In this document: piece after piece, positions 14,866-21,065 of the stretch
Position numbering within the stretch: the first letter of the stretch is position 1
Layout of the letters: every line of letters starts with the position of its first letter
Assembly: GCA_001603415.1 (NCBI GenBank)
Contig: LUYY01000044.1
Span: 1 to 21,065 of the forward strand
DNA: 21,065 nt
From: Bacteroidales bacterium Bact_07
GTDB lineage: Bacteria > Bacteroidota > Bacteroidia > Bacteroidales > Tenuifilaceae
Direction: 5' to 3'
Notes under the pieces: model-generated
The model's input: only the letters and a program-made list of their open reading frames with translations
Told to the model about the DNA's origin: nothing
Database searches by the model: none
Made by a program: the position numbers and the translations under genes

Positions 14866-16419
14866 ATGCAGCCCTCCATTCTTTGGGTAGACGATGAGAT
14901 TGATTTGCTCCGCCCGCATATCATTTTTCTGGAGCAAAAGGGCTACCGCGTTCTTACTGCCAGCAACGGACACGATGCTATTGAACTGGTAACCCAAAAC
15001 CCTGTCGATTTGGTGTTTTTGGACGAAAACATGCCCGGAATAGGTGGACTTGAAACTTTACCAAAGATAAAAGCCATAAAACCAACACTGCCGGTAGTGA
15101 TGGTAACCAAGAGCGAGGAAGAGAACATCATGGACATGGCGGTGGGTGCGCAAATATCCGACTACCTCATCAAACCGGTTAACCCCAAGCAGGTTCTGCT
15201 GGTGGTAAAAAAGTTTGTCCATGGCAAAGAACTTGTATCGGAAAAGCAGCTTGCCGATTACCGCAATGAGTTTAGGTTGATTTCCGATTTGATAGCCACG
15301 GCTAAAAACCACGTGGATTGGACAGAAATTTACCGTAAACTTGCGGCATGGCAGGTGAAGTTAGCCGATAATCCCGATACAAGCCTAAAGCAGATGCTCG
15401 AAATGCAGTTCGATGAGGCTAACCAGGTTTTTGGCAAATTCATCAAGGCAAACTACCTTAAATGGTTTCAAAAAACTGAGGGGAGCAAGCCACTGCTTTC
15501 CCCATCGGTTTTAAAAAACAAGGTTTTCCCGTTAATCAGTTCAGGCAACAAGGTGCTGCTATTAGTAATTGATAACTTCCGCTACGACCAATGGAAAATC
15601 ATAGAGCCCATTCTGGCCGAAAGCTGGCAGGTTCATGTCGATGAAACTTATTTCAGCATTCTTCCCACTGCTACACAGTATGCCCGTAATGCCCTTTTCT
15701 CAGGCTTAATGCCACTTGAAATCTATAAAACTTACCCCGACCTGTGGATTTTTGACGAGGAAGAGGAGGGTAAAAATATTTTTGAAAAACAACTACTAAC
15801 GGCACAGCTTCAGCGGCTTGGACTAAACATAAACTTCTCGTACATCAAAACCGATACCCTAAAGGGTATTGCCGGCGGAATTAACATCAAGGAGTTTTTA
15901 AGCAACAACCTTGCTGTTTTGGTTTACAACTTTGTGGATGTGATGTCGCATTCCCGTACCGATTCCGAAATGATGCGTGGCCTGGCAGCCGACGAATCGG
16001 CTTACCTGTCGCTTACCCGTTCATGGTTCTTACATTCCGACCTGAAAGAATTCCTTGACCAGGCTGCAAGCCTTGGCGTTCAGGTTGTGCTAACAACCGA
16101 CCATGGAGCAATACGTGTTAAAAATCCCGTGAAAGTAGTTGGCGATAGGGCCACATCAACCAACCTGCGCTACAAATTGGGTAGAAGCCTAAACTATAAC
16201 CCCAAGGAAGTGTTTGAGGTTCGAAAACCCGAGGAGGCTCATCTACCTAAACCCAACATCAGCTCATCGTTCATTTTTGCAATGGGAAACGACTTTTTAG
16301 CCTACCCCAATAACTTTAACTACTACGCATCGTACTACCGCGATACTTTTCAACACGGTGGCATCTCGCTGGAGGAAATGATTGTTCCGCTTGTAACCCT
16401 AAATCCACAAAAAAGGTAG
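14866..16419 (+). CDS. porX: Response regulator PorX with C-terminal PglZ (alkaline-phosphatase-like) domain
   Basis: A 517-residue protein. Residues 5-120 are a receiver domain with acidic D9-D10, phosphoacceptor D53, T81 and K103. After a helical linker (about 125-225), the PglZ domain of the alkaline phosphatase superfamily carries plausible metal and catalytic residues: D236 (VIDNFRY), T268/T270 (PTATQYARN), D358 and H362 (DVMSH), D412-H413 (TTDHG) and H497 (QHGG). There is no DNA-binding domain. In Porphyromonas gingivalis PorX controls type IX secretion together with the histidine kinase PorY and a sigma factor, and its PglZ domain has been reported to act on oligonucleotides. No PorY kinase is in this window. 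The gene is tightly linked to porW (4 nt) and tsaE (1 nt). Confidence 0.95.
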   Translation: MQPSILWVDDEIDLLRPHIIFLEQKGYRVLTASNGHDAIELVTQNPVDLVFLDENMPGIGGLETLPKIKAIKPTLPVVMVTKSEEENIMDMAVGAQISDYLIKPVNPKQVLLVVKKFVHGKELVSEKQLADYRNEFRLISDLIATAKNHVDWTEIYRKLAAWQVKLADNPDTSLKQMLEMQFDEANQVFGKFIKANYLKWFQKTEGSKPLLSPSVLKNKVFPLISSGNKVLLLVIDNFRYDQWKIIEPILAESWQVHVDETYFSILPTATQYARNALFSGLMPLEIYKTYPDLWIFDEEEEGKNIFEKQLLTAQLQRLGLNINFSYIKTDTLKGIAGGINIKEFLSNNLAVLVYNFVDVMSHSRTDSEMMRGLAADESAYLSLTRSWFLHSDLKEFLDQAASLGVQVVLTTDHGAIRVKNPVKVVGDRATSTNLRYKLGRSLNYNPKEVFEVRKPEEAHLPKPNISSSFIFAMGNDFLAYPNNFNYYASYYRDTFQHGGISLEEMIVPLVTLNPQKR

Positions 16420-16420
16420 C

Positions 16421-16846
16421 ATGATAACCATTGAACTTCAGAACATAGGCGATATTGAAGATGTTGCACACCAAATCATCGGTGCAGTAAAGGGAAAGAA
16501 CATTATATGTTTTTACGGAACAATGGGTGCAGGCAAAACAACCCTAATCAGAGCCATTTGTAAGGTGCTCGGCGTTGCCGATGTAGTTACAAGTCCATCG
16601 TTTGCGCTGGTTAATGAGTACACCGATAGAAACGGCAAGCCCGTTTACCATTTCGACTTTTACCGCATTAAACGTATCGATGAGGTTTACGATTTTGGTT
16701 ACGAGGAGTACTTTTACAACCCCGATGCCTTTTGCCTTATTGAATGGCCTGAGTTAATTGAACAAATACTGCCTGTTGATGGCGTTGCCAACATTCACAT
16801 TAACGTAAATGCCGATGGCAGCCGAACCCTACAAATATCGGCTTAG
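16421..16846 (+). CDS. tsaE: tRNA threonylcarbamoyladenosine biosynthesis ATPase TsaE
   Basis: A 141-residue P-loop ATPase that works with TsaB, TsaC and TsaD to make t6A37 on ANN-decoding tRNAs. Walker A is G33-T-M-G-A-G-K-T-T41. Other family marks are TSPSFALVNEY (57-67), HFDFYR (77-82) and the IEWPE segment (107-111). Length is typical. The ATG begins 1 nt after the porX stop, so it is translated from the same mRNA. The function has no obvious link to secretion. Its tight packing with porX more likely reflects shared growth-linked expression. Confidence 0.96.
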   Translation: MITIELQNIGDIEDVAHQIIGAVKGKNIICFYGTMGAGKTTLIRAICKVLGVADVVTSPSFALVNEYTDRNGKPVYHFDFYRIKRIDEVYDFGYEEYFYNPDAFCLIEWPELIEQILPVDGVANIHINVNADGSRTLQISA

Positions 16847-16948
16847 CTATAACCTTAAACCCTTAGTTTTCGTATAAATTTAGCATCTTGTACTTAATGA
16901 GCATAAGCTGATTCTTATTAACTTGCATTTCTAAAAAAATTAACGGGC

Positions 16949-18163
16949 ATGAATAGTCCTAAATTTTCAGAGTTCCCCCATGCAAAGGGTTTACTCGTTC
17001 AGGAAGAACGAATTGAATATAAGAGGAAGTACAAGCAGCTGATAATAGGTATTCCCAAGGAAGTTGACCCCACCGAAAGCCGAATCCCGCTAACCCCTGA
17101 AGCAGTAGAAATACTGGTTCAAAGCGGACATCAAATTATTATTGAGAAGGATGCAGGCCGACAGGCCAACTATTCCGATATGGAGTACAGCGAAAAAGGA
17201 GCCCGCATAGCCGCTACACCAACCGAGGTTTACCAAAGCGATATCATACTTAAGGTTTCACCACTTACACCAAAGGAGTACGATTACCTGCGCGAGAACC
17301 AGTCCATACTATCGTCACTTCACCTAAACAATCATACCGGCGAATACCTAAAAAGCCTTATTCAGAAAAAAGTTACCGCAATTGCTTTTGAAAGCATATC
17401 GGATTCCGACGGAGAATTTCCGTTTGTTCAGGCTATGAGTTCCATTGCCGGCAGCACTTCGGTTCTTGTGGCTGCCGAATACCTTAGCAATGTGAACAAG
17501 GGTAAAGGGGTGATGCTGGGCGGTTTAACAGGCATTTCACCCACCGAGGTGGTCATTCTGGGTGCCGGCACCGCAGGCGAGTATGCAGCCCGAGCAGCTC
17601 TTGGGCTTGGCGCCACAGTTAAGATATTCGACAATTCCATTAAAAAATTGATGGATATCCAGAATATTTTGGGTCAGCGTTTATTCACATCCATCTATCA
17701 TAAGCAGGTGCTCGATAAGGTTCTAAAAACCGCCGATGTTGTTATTGGCACTTTAGCCCCCGAGGAAATCAATTTAAATTACCTGGTATCGGAAGATCAG
17801 GTTAGGTTAATGAAGCGGGGGGCAGTAATTATTGACCTTGGTATCGACCGCGGGGGATGCTTTGAAACCTCGGAAATACGCGACCATAACAACCCTTCGT
17901 ATGTTAAGCATGGAGTAATACACTACTGCGTGCCCAACATTACTGCCCGTGTGGCTCGAACAGCCTCAATTGCCATGAGCAACGTTTTTGTTCCCTTACT
18001 GCAGCAAATAGCCCAGAGCGGTGGCTTGCTTTCGCAGCTAAAGGAGGATAGCGGCCTACGCCATGGCGTTTACCTGTTTAACGGTATTCTCACGAACGAG
18101 TATCTGGGCAAGCTTTACGATATCCCTTCGCGCGATATCAACCTGCTCATGGCTGCCTTCTAG
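16949..18163 (+). CDS. ald: Alanine dehydrogenase
   Basis: A 404-residue NAD-dependent alanine dehydrogenase (L-alanine to pyruvate and ammonia). The AlaDH/PNT N-terminal domain begins at IIGIPKEVDPTESRIPL. The Rossmann glycine motif is GAGTAG (205-210). Active-site residues known from family structures have counterparts here: R45, K102, H125 and D300. The protein carries about 32 residues before the IIGIPKE strand that starts most bacterial AlaDH, and no internal start explains this extension. A 102-nt gap separates it from tsaE. TAAATTTA in that gap is a one-mismatch -7 element, so it may be transcribed on its own as well. It is convergent with the TonB-like gene, with only 2 nt between the stop codons. 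Confidence 0.95.
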   Translation: MNSPKFSEFPHAKGLLVQEERIEYKRKYKQLIIGIPKEVDPTESRIPLTPEAVEILVQSGHQIIIEKDAGRQANYSDMEYSEKGARIAATPTEVYQSDIILKVSPLTPKEYDYLRENQSILSSLHLNNHTGEYLKSLIQKKVTAIAFESISDSDGEFPFVQAMSSIAGSTSVLVAAEYLSNVNKGKGVMLGGLTGISPTEVVILGAGTAGEYAARAALGLGATVKIFDNSIKKLMDIQNILGQRLFTSIYHKQVLDKVLKTADVVIGTLAPEEINLNYLVSEDQVRLMKRGAVIIDLGIDRGGCFETSEIRDHNNPSYVKHGVIHYCVPNITARVARTASIAMSNVFVPLLQQIAQSGGLLSQLKEDSGLRHGVYLFNGILTNEYLGKLYDIPSRDINLLMAAF

Positions 18164-18165
18164 CG

Positions 18166-18942
18166 CTACTGGGGAACAAAAAGGTAAGTGATACTGCCCC
18201 GTTGCCGGGCAGTCCCTGAAATAGCAGTAAAGATACTGGCCATGGCGGCCTGTATGGCCGCCTGATTAATACATTCGTCGGTTACCGAGTTAGCCCTATC
18301 GATGCTGGCATCGGCAACTCGCCCATCGGGCTTCACCTCGATGTTTACCACCACCTGTCCGCCAAGCTCGCACTTGTACGATGGTACAGGCAGGTGCAAG
18401 GCCTTTCGCCCTAAAAGGTAGTACGACACCACGGTTGGTCCTTTATACTGACCCTCTTTCGATTTGGGAACACTCTTTTCAGGTGTGTTTGGTATGTTGG
18501 CCTCAATATCCTTTTGGGCTTGCTCGTACAGTTCTCTGTTCTGCTGCATACGCTCGTAAACCTGATTGGCCTCGCGGTAAAGCTCATCGGCATCAGTATT
18601 TTTTTCATCGCTTAGCCCTGCATTCAAATCGGTTTTAGAAGCATCAACTGCAAAGTTCCGGATGGCCTCAGTCTCAAATTCCGGTTTAAGCGCATCGGGC
18701 GGAAGCGTGGGCTCAAGCTTTTGCTGAACTATTTCCTCCTCCTTGGGCTCCTCAAACTCCATCTCGATGGTTGAGCCGTAGTACTCCTTGCGGGTTTCAA
18801 TCTTTAGAGCCAAAAAGAGAATGATTAAAAGTAGATGCACAACAATAGTACTCAGTATCCCAACCTTATGATGGTTAACCCCCACCGTGATGGCTGTGTA
18901 GAACCTATCAATGGCATCCTCAATTTTTTGGGCAAAAGACAT
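18166..18942 (-). CDS. TonB-like energy transducer
   Basis: A 258-residue single-pass protein: cytoplasmic residues 1-26, membrane helix 27-47 (VGILSTIVVHLLLIILFLALK), then a Glu/Pro-rich and then helical periplasmic region (about 55-150). A TonB/TolA-like C-terminal domain follows at about 165-258 (GGQVVVNIEVKPDGRV, then paired Cys at CINQAA and YKCEL). It probably couples the proton-motive force to outer-membrane transport or integrity, but no ExbB/ExbD gene is adjacent, and similar Bacteroidota proteins are annotated only as TonB family. The start chosen is the ATG at MSFAQKIED. A GTG 15 codons upstream would precede the predicted promoter at 18968-18975 and is rejected. Confidence 0.85.
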   Translation of the reverse strand: MSFAQKIEDAIDRFYTAITVGVNHHKVGILSTIVVHLLLIILFLALKIETRKEYYGSTIEMEFEEPKEEEIVQQKLEPTLPPDALKPEFETEAIRNFAVDASKTDLNAGLSDEKNTDADELYREANQVYERMQQNRELYEQAQKDIEANIPNTPEKSVPKSKEGQYKGPTVVSYYLLGRKALHLPVPSYKCELGGQVVVNIEVKPDGRVADASIDRANSVTDECINQAAIQAAMASIFTAISGTARQRGSITYLFVPQ

Positions 18943-18967
18943 TACGGTTGCTTTTTCAATAACCCCA

Positions 18968-18975
18968 CAAAGATA
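18968..18975 (-). promoter_or_regulatory. Candidate -7 element (TATCTTTG) for the TonB-like gene
   Basis: An exact TAnnTTTG match on the minus strand. Transcription would start about 21 nt before the ATG at 18942. No clear TTG -33 element is seen. Confidence 0.45.
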
Positions 18976-19185
18976 ATTGCTTAGCACGAAAAGTGGTAGG
19001 TAAAAATGAAATTAAGAGAGAGTGCGTGCAAGGAATTAAAAAATCGATAGATGATGAAAATATTTGTTAGTTACTTTGCAATAAGCCTGACAACTAAAAG
19101 ACCTTTACACTCAAAATATGATTTGTAGTCATGGTGTTTTAGTACTTATGTTAGTTGACAGCAAACAATTAAAAAAACTGAAAAG

Positions 19186-19470
19186 ATGGATACAGACGAT
19201 TTGTCTAGAGAAGCATATAAAGGAATTATAATTGAAGCAGAAAAATTAACTCACGATTTGACATTGCATTATGGAATGCTGTCTTATGATTGCAAAAATG
19301 AAACTGAATACCTTGAGAAAGCAGAACTTCTTACAAAGAGAATAATGAAATTTAATGAGGAAGAGTTGGATGATTTTTTCTGGAGCACCCCTCCAAATAA
19401 AGAAAGACTAAATGCTACTCTCAAGAAAATATTAGCTAACATCGAAAAAAGTCAAAGCTTTACCAATTGA
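19186..19470 (+). CDS. Small hypothetical protein, A+T-rich gene
   Basis: A 94-residue, acidic, mostly helical protein (MDTDDLSREAYKGIII). It has no signal peptide, no membrane segment and no motif I recognise. It starts at an ATG preceded by an A-rich stretch (aaaaaaactgaaaag). The coding sequence is clearly richer in A and T than its neighbours and uses ATA, AGA and TTA codons that they use sparingly, so recent acquisition or weak selection is possible. It is a lone plus-strand gene between two minus-strand genes, with no recognisable promoter element. It is followed by a structured element at 19509-19595. Confidence 0.6.
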   Translation: MDTDDLSREAYKGIIIEAEKLTHDLTLHYGMLSYDCKNETEYLEKAELLTKRIMKFNEEELDDFFWSTPPNKERLNATLKKILANIEKSQSFTN

Positions 19471-19508
19471 AAAACGAAAATTTGACTTTTAGCACTCTTG
19501 TCCTGTAA

Positions 19509-19595
19509 AAAACTTACCCTCGCTCGGCGGAGTCCGCGGCTTCATCGTACATAAATAGCGGCCTCTGACCGCGTAAAATTCTCTCGGTAAGTTTT
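19509..19595. other. 87-nt structured element (outer 10-bp stem with two GC-rich hairpins)
   Basis: AAAACTTACC (19509-19518) and GGTAAGTTTT (19586-19595) form a perfect 10-bp outer stem. It encloses a hairpin GCGG-AGT-CCGC (19527-19537) and a stronger hairpin GCGGCC-TCT-GACCGC (19558-19572, one G-T pair), giving a three-way-junction-like fold. The inner part is a G+C-rich island in A+T-rich surroundings. Read on the minus strand it ends in six T. It is 123 nt past the sufS stop on that strand. It lacks tRNA hallmarks. It may be a small RNA, a terminator or a dispersed repeat. Confidence 0.4.
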
Positions 19596-19696
19596 CCATT
19601 TAGGGCAAATGTAAACCATTTCGTTCAGAGAAATAGCCCGCAATCCCTTACTGCATATAGCCTCAAACCTTTAAACCATTCCCCTCTGCAACTGAC

Positions 19697-19714
19697 GCGC
19701 ACCAACAAGTGTGC
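19697..19714 (-). terminator. Weak hairpin directly after sufS
   Basis: GCACAC-TTGTTG-GTGCGC on the minus strand, a 6-bp stem with one G-T pair and a 6-nt loop, starting 3 nt after the sufS stop codon. It lacks a T tract, so intrinsic termination is doubtful; the structure at 19509-19595 may do this job. Confidence 0.3.
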
Positions 19715-19717
19715 ATC

Positions 19718-20974
19718 CTACCCAAACATCTCCTTAACCTTGTGGAGGGCTTCCACAAGACGGTCAATTTCGTCAAAGGTGTTGTAGAATGCGAGCGAGG
19801 CACGCACGGTGCCATCGATGCCGTAGTGGTCAATAACGGGTTGGGTGCAGTGGTTTCCCGTACGGACGGCTATGCCCATCTTGTCGAGTATCATTCCGGT
19901 ATCGTACGGATGAATTCCGTTGAGCAAGAACGAGATGATGGCAGCCTTTTCCGGAGCGTTACCGTATATGGTTAGCCCGTCAATCTCCTTTAGCTTGTTG
20001 GTTGCATATTTAAGCAGCTCGTCCTCGTATGCCGTGGCAACCTCGGGGCCAATGCTCATATAGTAATCAAGTGCGGTGCCCAAACCGGCTGCGCCAATGT
20101 AATTTGCCGTTCCGGCCTCAAACTTAAAGGGTAACTCGTTAAAAGTGGTTTTCTTGAACGATACGGTTGCTATCATATCGCCGCCGCCCTGCCAGGGAAC
20201 CATTCGGTCGAGCCATTCCTCCTTGCCGTAAAGCACTCCAATTCCCGTTGGCCCATAAATCTTATGGCCCGAAAAGACATAAAAATCAGCATCTAACTTT
20301 TGAACATCTATTATACCGTGCTTAACGCCTTGTGCCCCATCAACAAGAACAGGGATATTGTGGCTGTGCGCAATGCGCACAATCTCGGCAATAGGGTTAA
20401 CCGTTCCCAATGTGTTTGATACATGCGTTACAGCAATAATTCTAGTTTTGGGAGTGATAAGTTCAGATAATTTGTCGAGCATAAGCTCGCCATTGTCGTT
20501 GAACGGAAGTACCTTAAGGGTTGCGCCCTTCCGCTCGCAGAGCAACTGCCAGGGCACTATGTTGGAGTGGTGCTCCATTTCGGTAACCAGCACCTCATCG
20601 CCATGGTGGACAAAAACCTCGCCAAATGAAAAAGCCACAAGGTTGATAGAGGCGGTTGTGCCAGATGTGAATATGATTTCCGAGGTTTTGCGGGCATTCA
20701 AAAACCTACGAACCACCTCGCGGGCGTTCTCATACTCGCGGGTCGATTCATCGCTGAGCTTATGGACTCCCCGGTGAATATTAGCGTTAATCTCCTTGTA
20801 GAATCGTTCAATGGTTTGCAGTACACAGGTAGGTTTCTGCGTTGTAGCCCCGTTATCAAAGTAAACCAACGGCCTCCCATAAACCTCGCGCGATAAGATT
20901 GGGAAGTCTGAGCGACGCTGATTTAAGTTGATGGTTGTTAGTTGATGGTTGTTAGTTGAATTATCAATATCCAT
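19718..20974 (-). CDS. sufS: Cysteine desulfurase SufS
   Basis: A 418-residue PLP enzyme of the group II (SufS/CsdA) class. It releases sulfane sulfur from L-cysteine for Fe-S cluster assembly, leaving alanine. Residues seen: PLP lysine K238 (SGHKIYGPTG), the H135-H136 segment (EMEHHSN), cofactor-binding D212 and Q215 (VDGAQGVKHG), and catalytic C376 in RTGNHCTQP. The N-terminus up to about residue 19 (NSTNNHQLTTINLNQ) is low-complexity and encoded by a 14-bp repeat; the conserved fold begins at RRSDFPIL. No alternative in-frame start exists after the first ATG. No other suf genes are in the window; the neighbourhood beyond 21065 is not visible. Confidence 0.96.
   Translation of the reverse strand: MDIDNSTNNHQLTTINLNQRRSDFPILSREVYGRPLVYFDNGATTQKPTCVLQTIERFYKEINANIHRGVHKLSDESTREYENAREVVRRFLNARKTSEIIFTSGTTASINLVAFSFGEVFVHHGDEVLVTEMEHHSNIVPWQLLCERKGATLKVLPFNDNGELMLDKLSELITPKTRIIAVTHVSNTLGTVNPIAEIVRIAHSHNIPVLVDGAQGVKHGIIDVQKLDADFYVFSGHKIYGPTGIGVLYGKEEWLDRMVPWQGGGDMIATVSFKKTTFNELPFKFEAGTANYIGAAGLGTALDYYMSIGPEVATAYEDELLKYATNKLKEIDGLTIYGNAPEKAAIISFLLNGIHPYDTGMILDKMGIAVRTGNHCTQPVIDHYGIDGTVRASLAFYNTFDEIDRLVEALHKVKEMFG
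20927..20959. repeat. 14-bp tandem repeat within the 5' end of sufS
   Basis: GTTGATGGTTGTTA occurs twice in perfect tandem (20927-20940, 20941-20954), followed by GTTGA. On the minus strand it encodes the SufS N-terminal residues TNNHQLTTINLNQ, with the reading frame shifting between copies because 14 is not a multiple of three. A related word, GATGGTTGATAG, occurs at 10721-10732 in the intergenic repeat region. Confidence 0.85.
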
Positions 20975-21065
20975 AGGGTTAGTTTTTTTTATGCATCTAG
21001 GGTTTTATAGTAGTTTATGAAACCGTTTAAAATTCTCTTGCAGGTTTTAATTTTCTCTAGAATCA

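Noticed and set aside
18943..18987. GTG start adding 15 residues to the TonB-like protein
   Set aside because: It lies upstream of the exact -7 element at 18968-18975, and the added residues are not typical of the family.
19006..19050. 14-codon plus-strand ORF MKLRESACKELKNR
   Set aside because: Short, with no promoter, hairpin or related downstream gene; expected by chance in A+T-rich DNA.
19509..19595. tRNA or integron attC site
   Set aside because: There is no T-loop GTTCRA or anticodon arm, and the arms do not carry the attC core sequences; no integrase gene is in the window.
20358..20777. 139-codon plus-strand ORF opposite sufS
   Set aside because: Antisense to the conserved core of SufS, with no start signal and no recognisable motif.
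20979..20996. Five-codon ORF MHKKN just before sufS on the minus strand
   Set aside because: It has no Cys codon, hairpin or promoter element with it, unlike the cysS leader; a chance ORF in an A-rich leader is more likely.

Overview
The window looks like chromosomal DNA from a member of the Bacteroidota, most likely class Bacteroidia. Four points support this. The PorW/SprE and PorX proteins belong to the type IX secretion system. Five genes are preceded by exact matches to the Bacteroidota -7 promoter element TAnnTTTG. Shine-Dalgarno sequences are essentially absent in front of the genes. The asnS-rpoN and porW-porX-tsaE-ald arrangements are of the kind seen in this phylum. No plasmid, phage or insertion-sequence genes, tRNA, rRNA or CRISPR array were recognised.

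Layout. 1-3.5 kb (minus strand): an asnS-rpoN-PAP2-like membrane protein operon. 3.6-6 kb: a plus-strand multi-pass membrane protein convergent with a tandem universal stress protein. 6.1-8.2 kb (plus): an exported patatin-like hydrolase and trpS. 8.25-10.6 kb (minus): cysS followed by a HepT/MNT-type toxin-antitoxin pair, which ends in a bidirectional terminator shared with trpS. 10.6-11.2 kb: a noncoding region built of imperfect tandem repeats. 11.2-18.2 kb (plus): a coiled-coil lipoprotein, then porW, porX, tsaE and ald. 18.2-18.9 kb (minus): a TonB-like protein. 19.2-19.5 kb: an A+T-rich orphan ORF, followed by an 87-nt structured element. 19.7-21 kb (minus): sufS.

The most notable observation is in the cysS leader. 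A candidate 15-codon peptide, MKRVSSINVFSRCCH, starts directly after a TACTTTTG promoter element. Its two adjacent Cys codons lie in the 5' arm of a hairpin followed by seven T, upstream of the cysteinyl-tRNA synthetase gene. This has the parts of a cysteine-sensing transcription attenuator.

Other points of interest: the toxin-antitoxin pair is flanked by identical 10-bp repeats, as if it was inserted between cysS and its terminator. The repeats at 10.8-11.07 kb have an A-B-A-B organisation. A simple 14-bp repeat has been recruited as the coding sequence of the SufS N-terminus. Several genes (tRNA charging, sigma-54, TsaE, SufS) are housekeeping. The porW-porX pair is the main specialised system and links protein secretion to a response regulator carrying a PglZ phosphatase-like domain.
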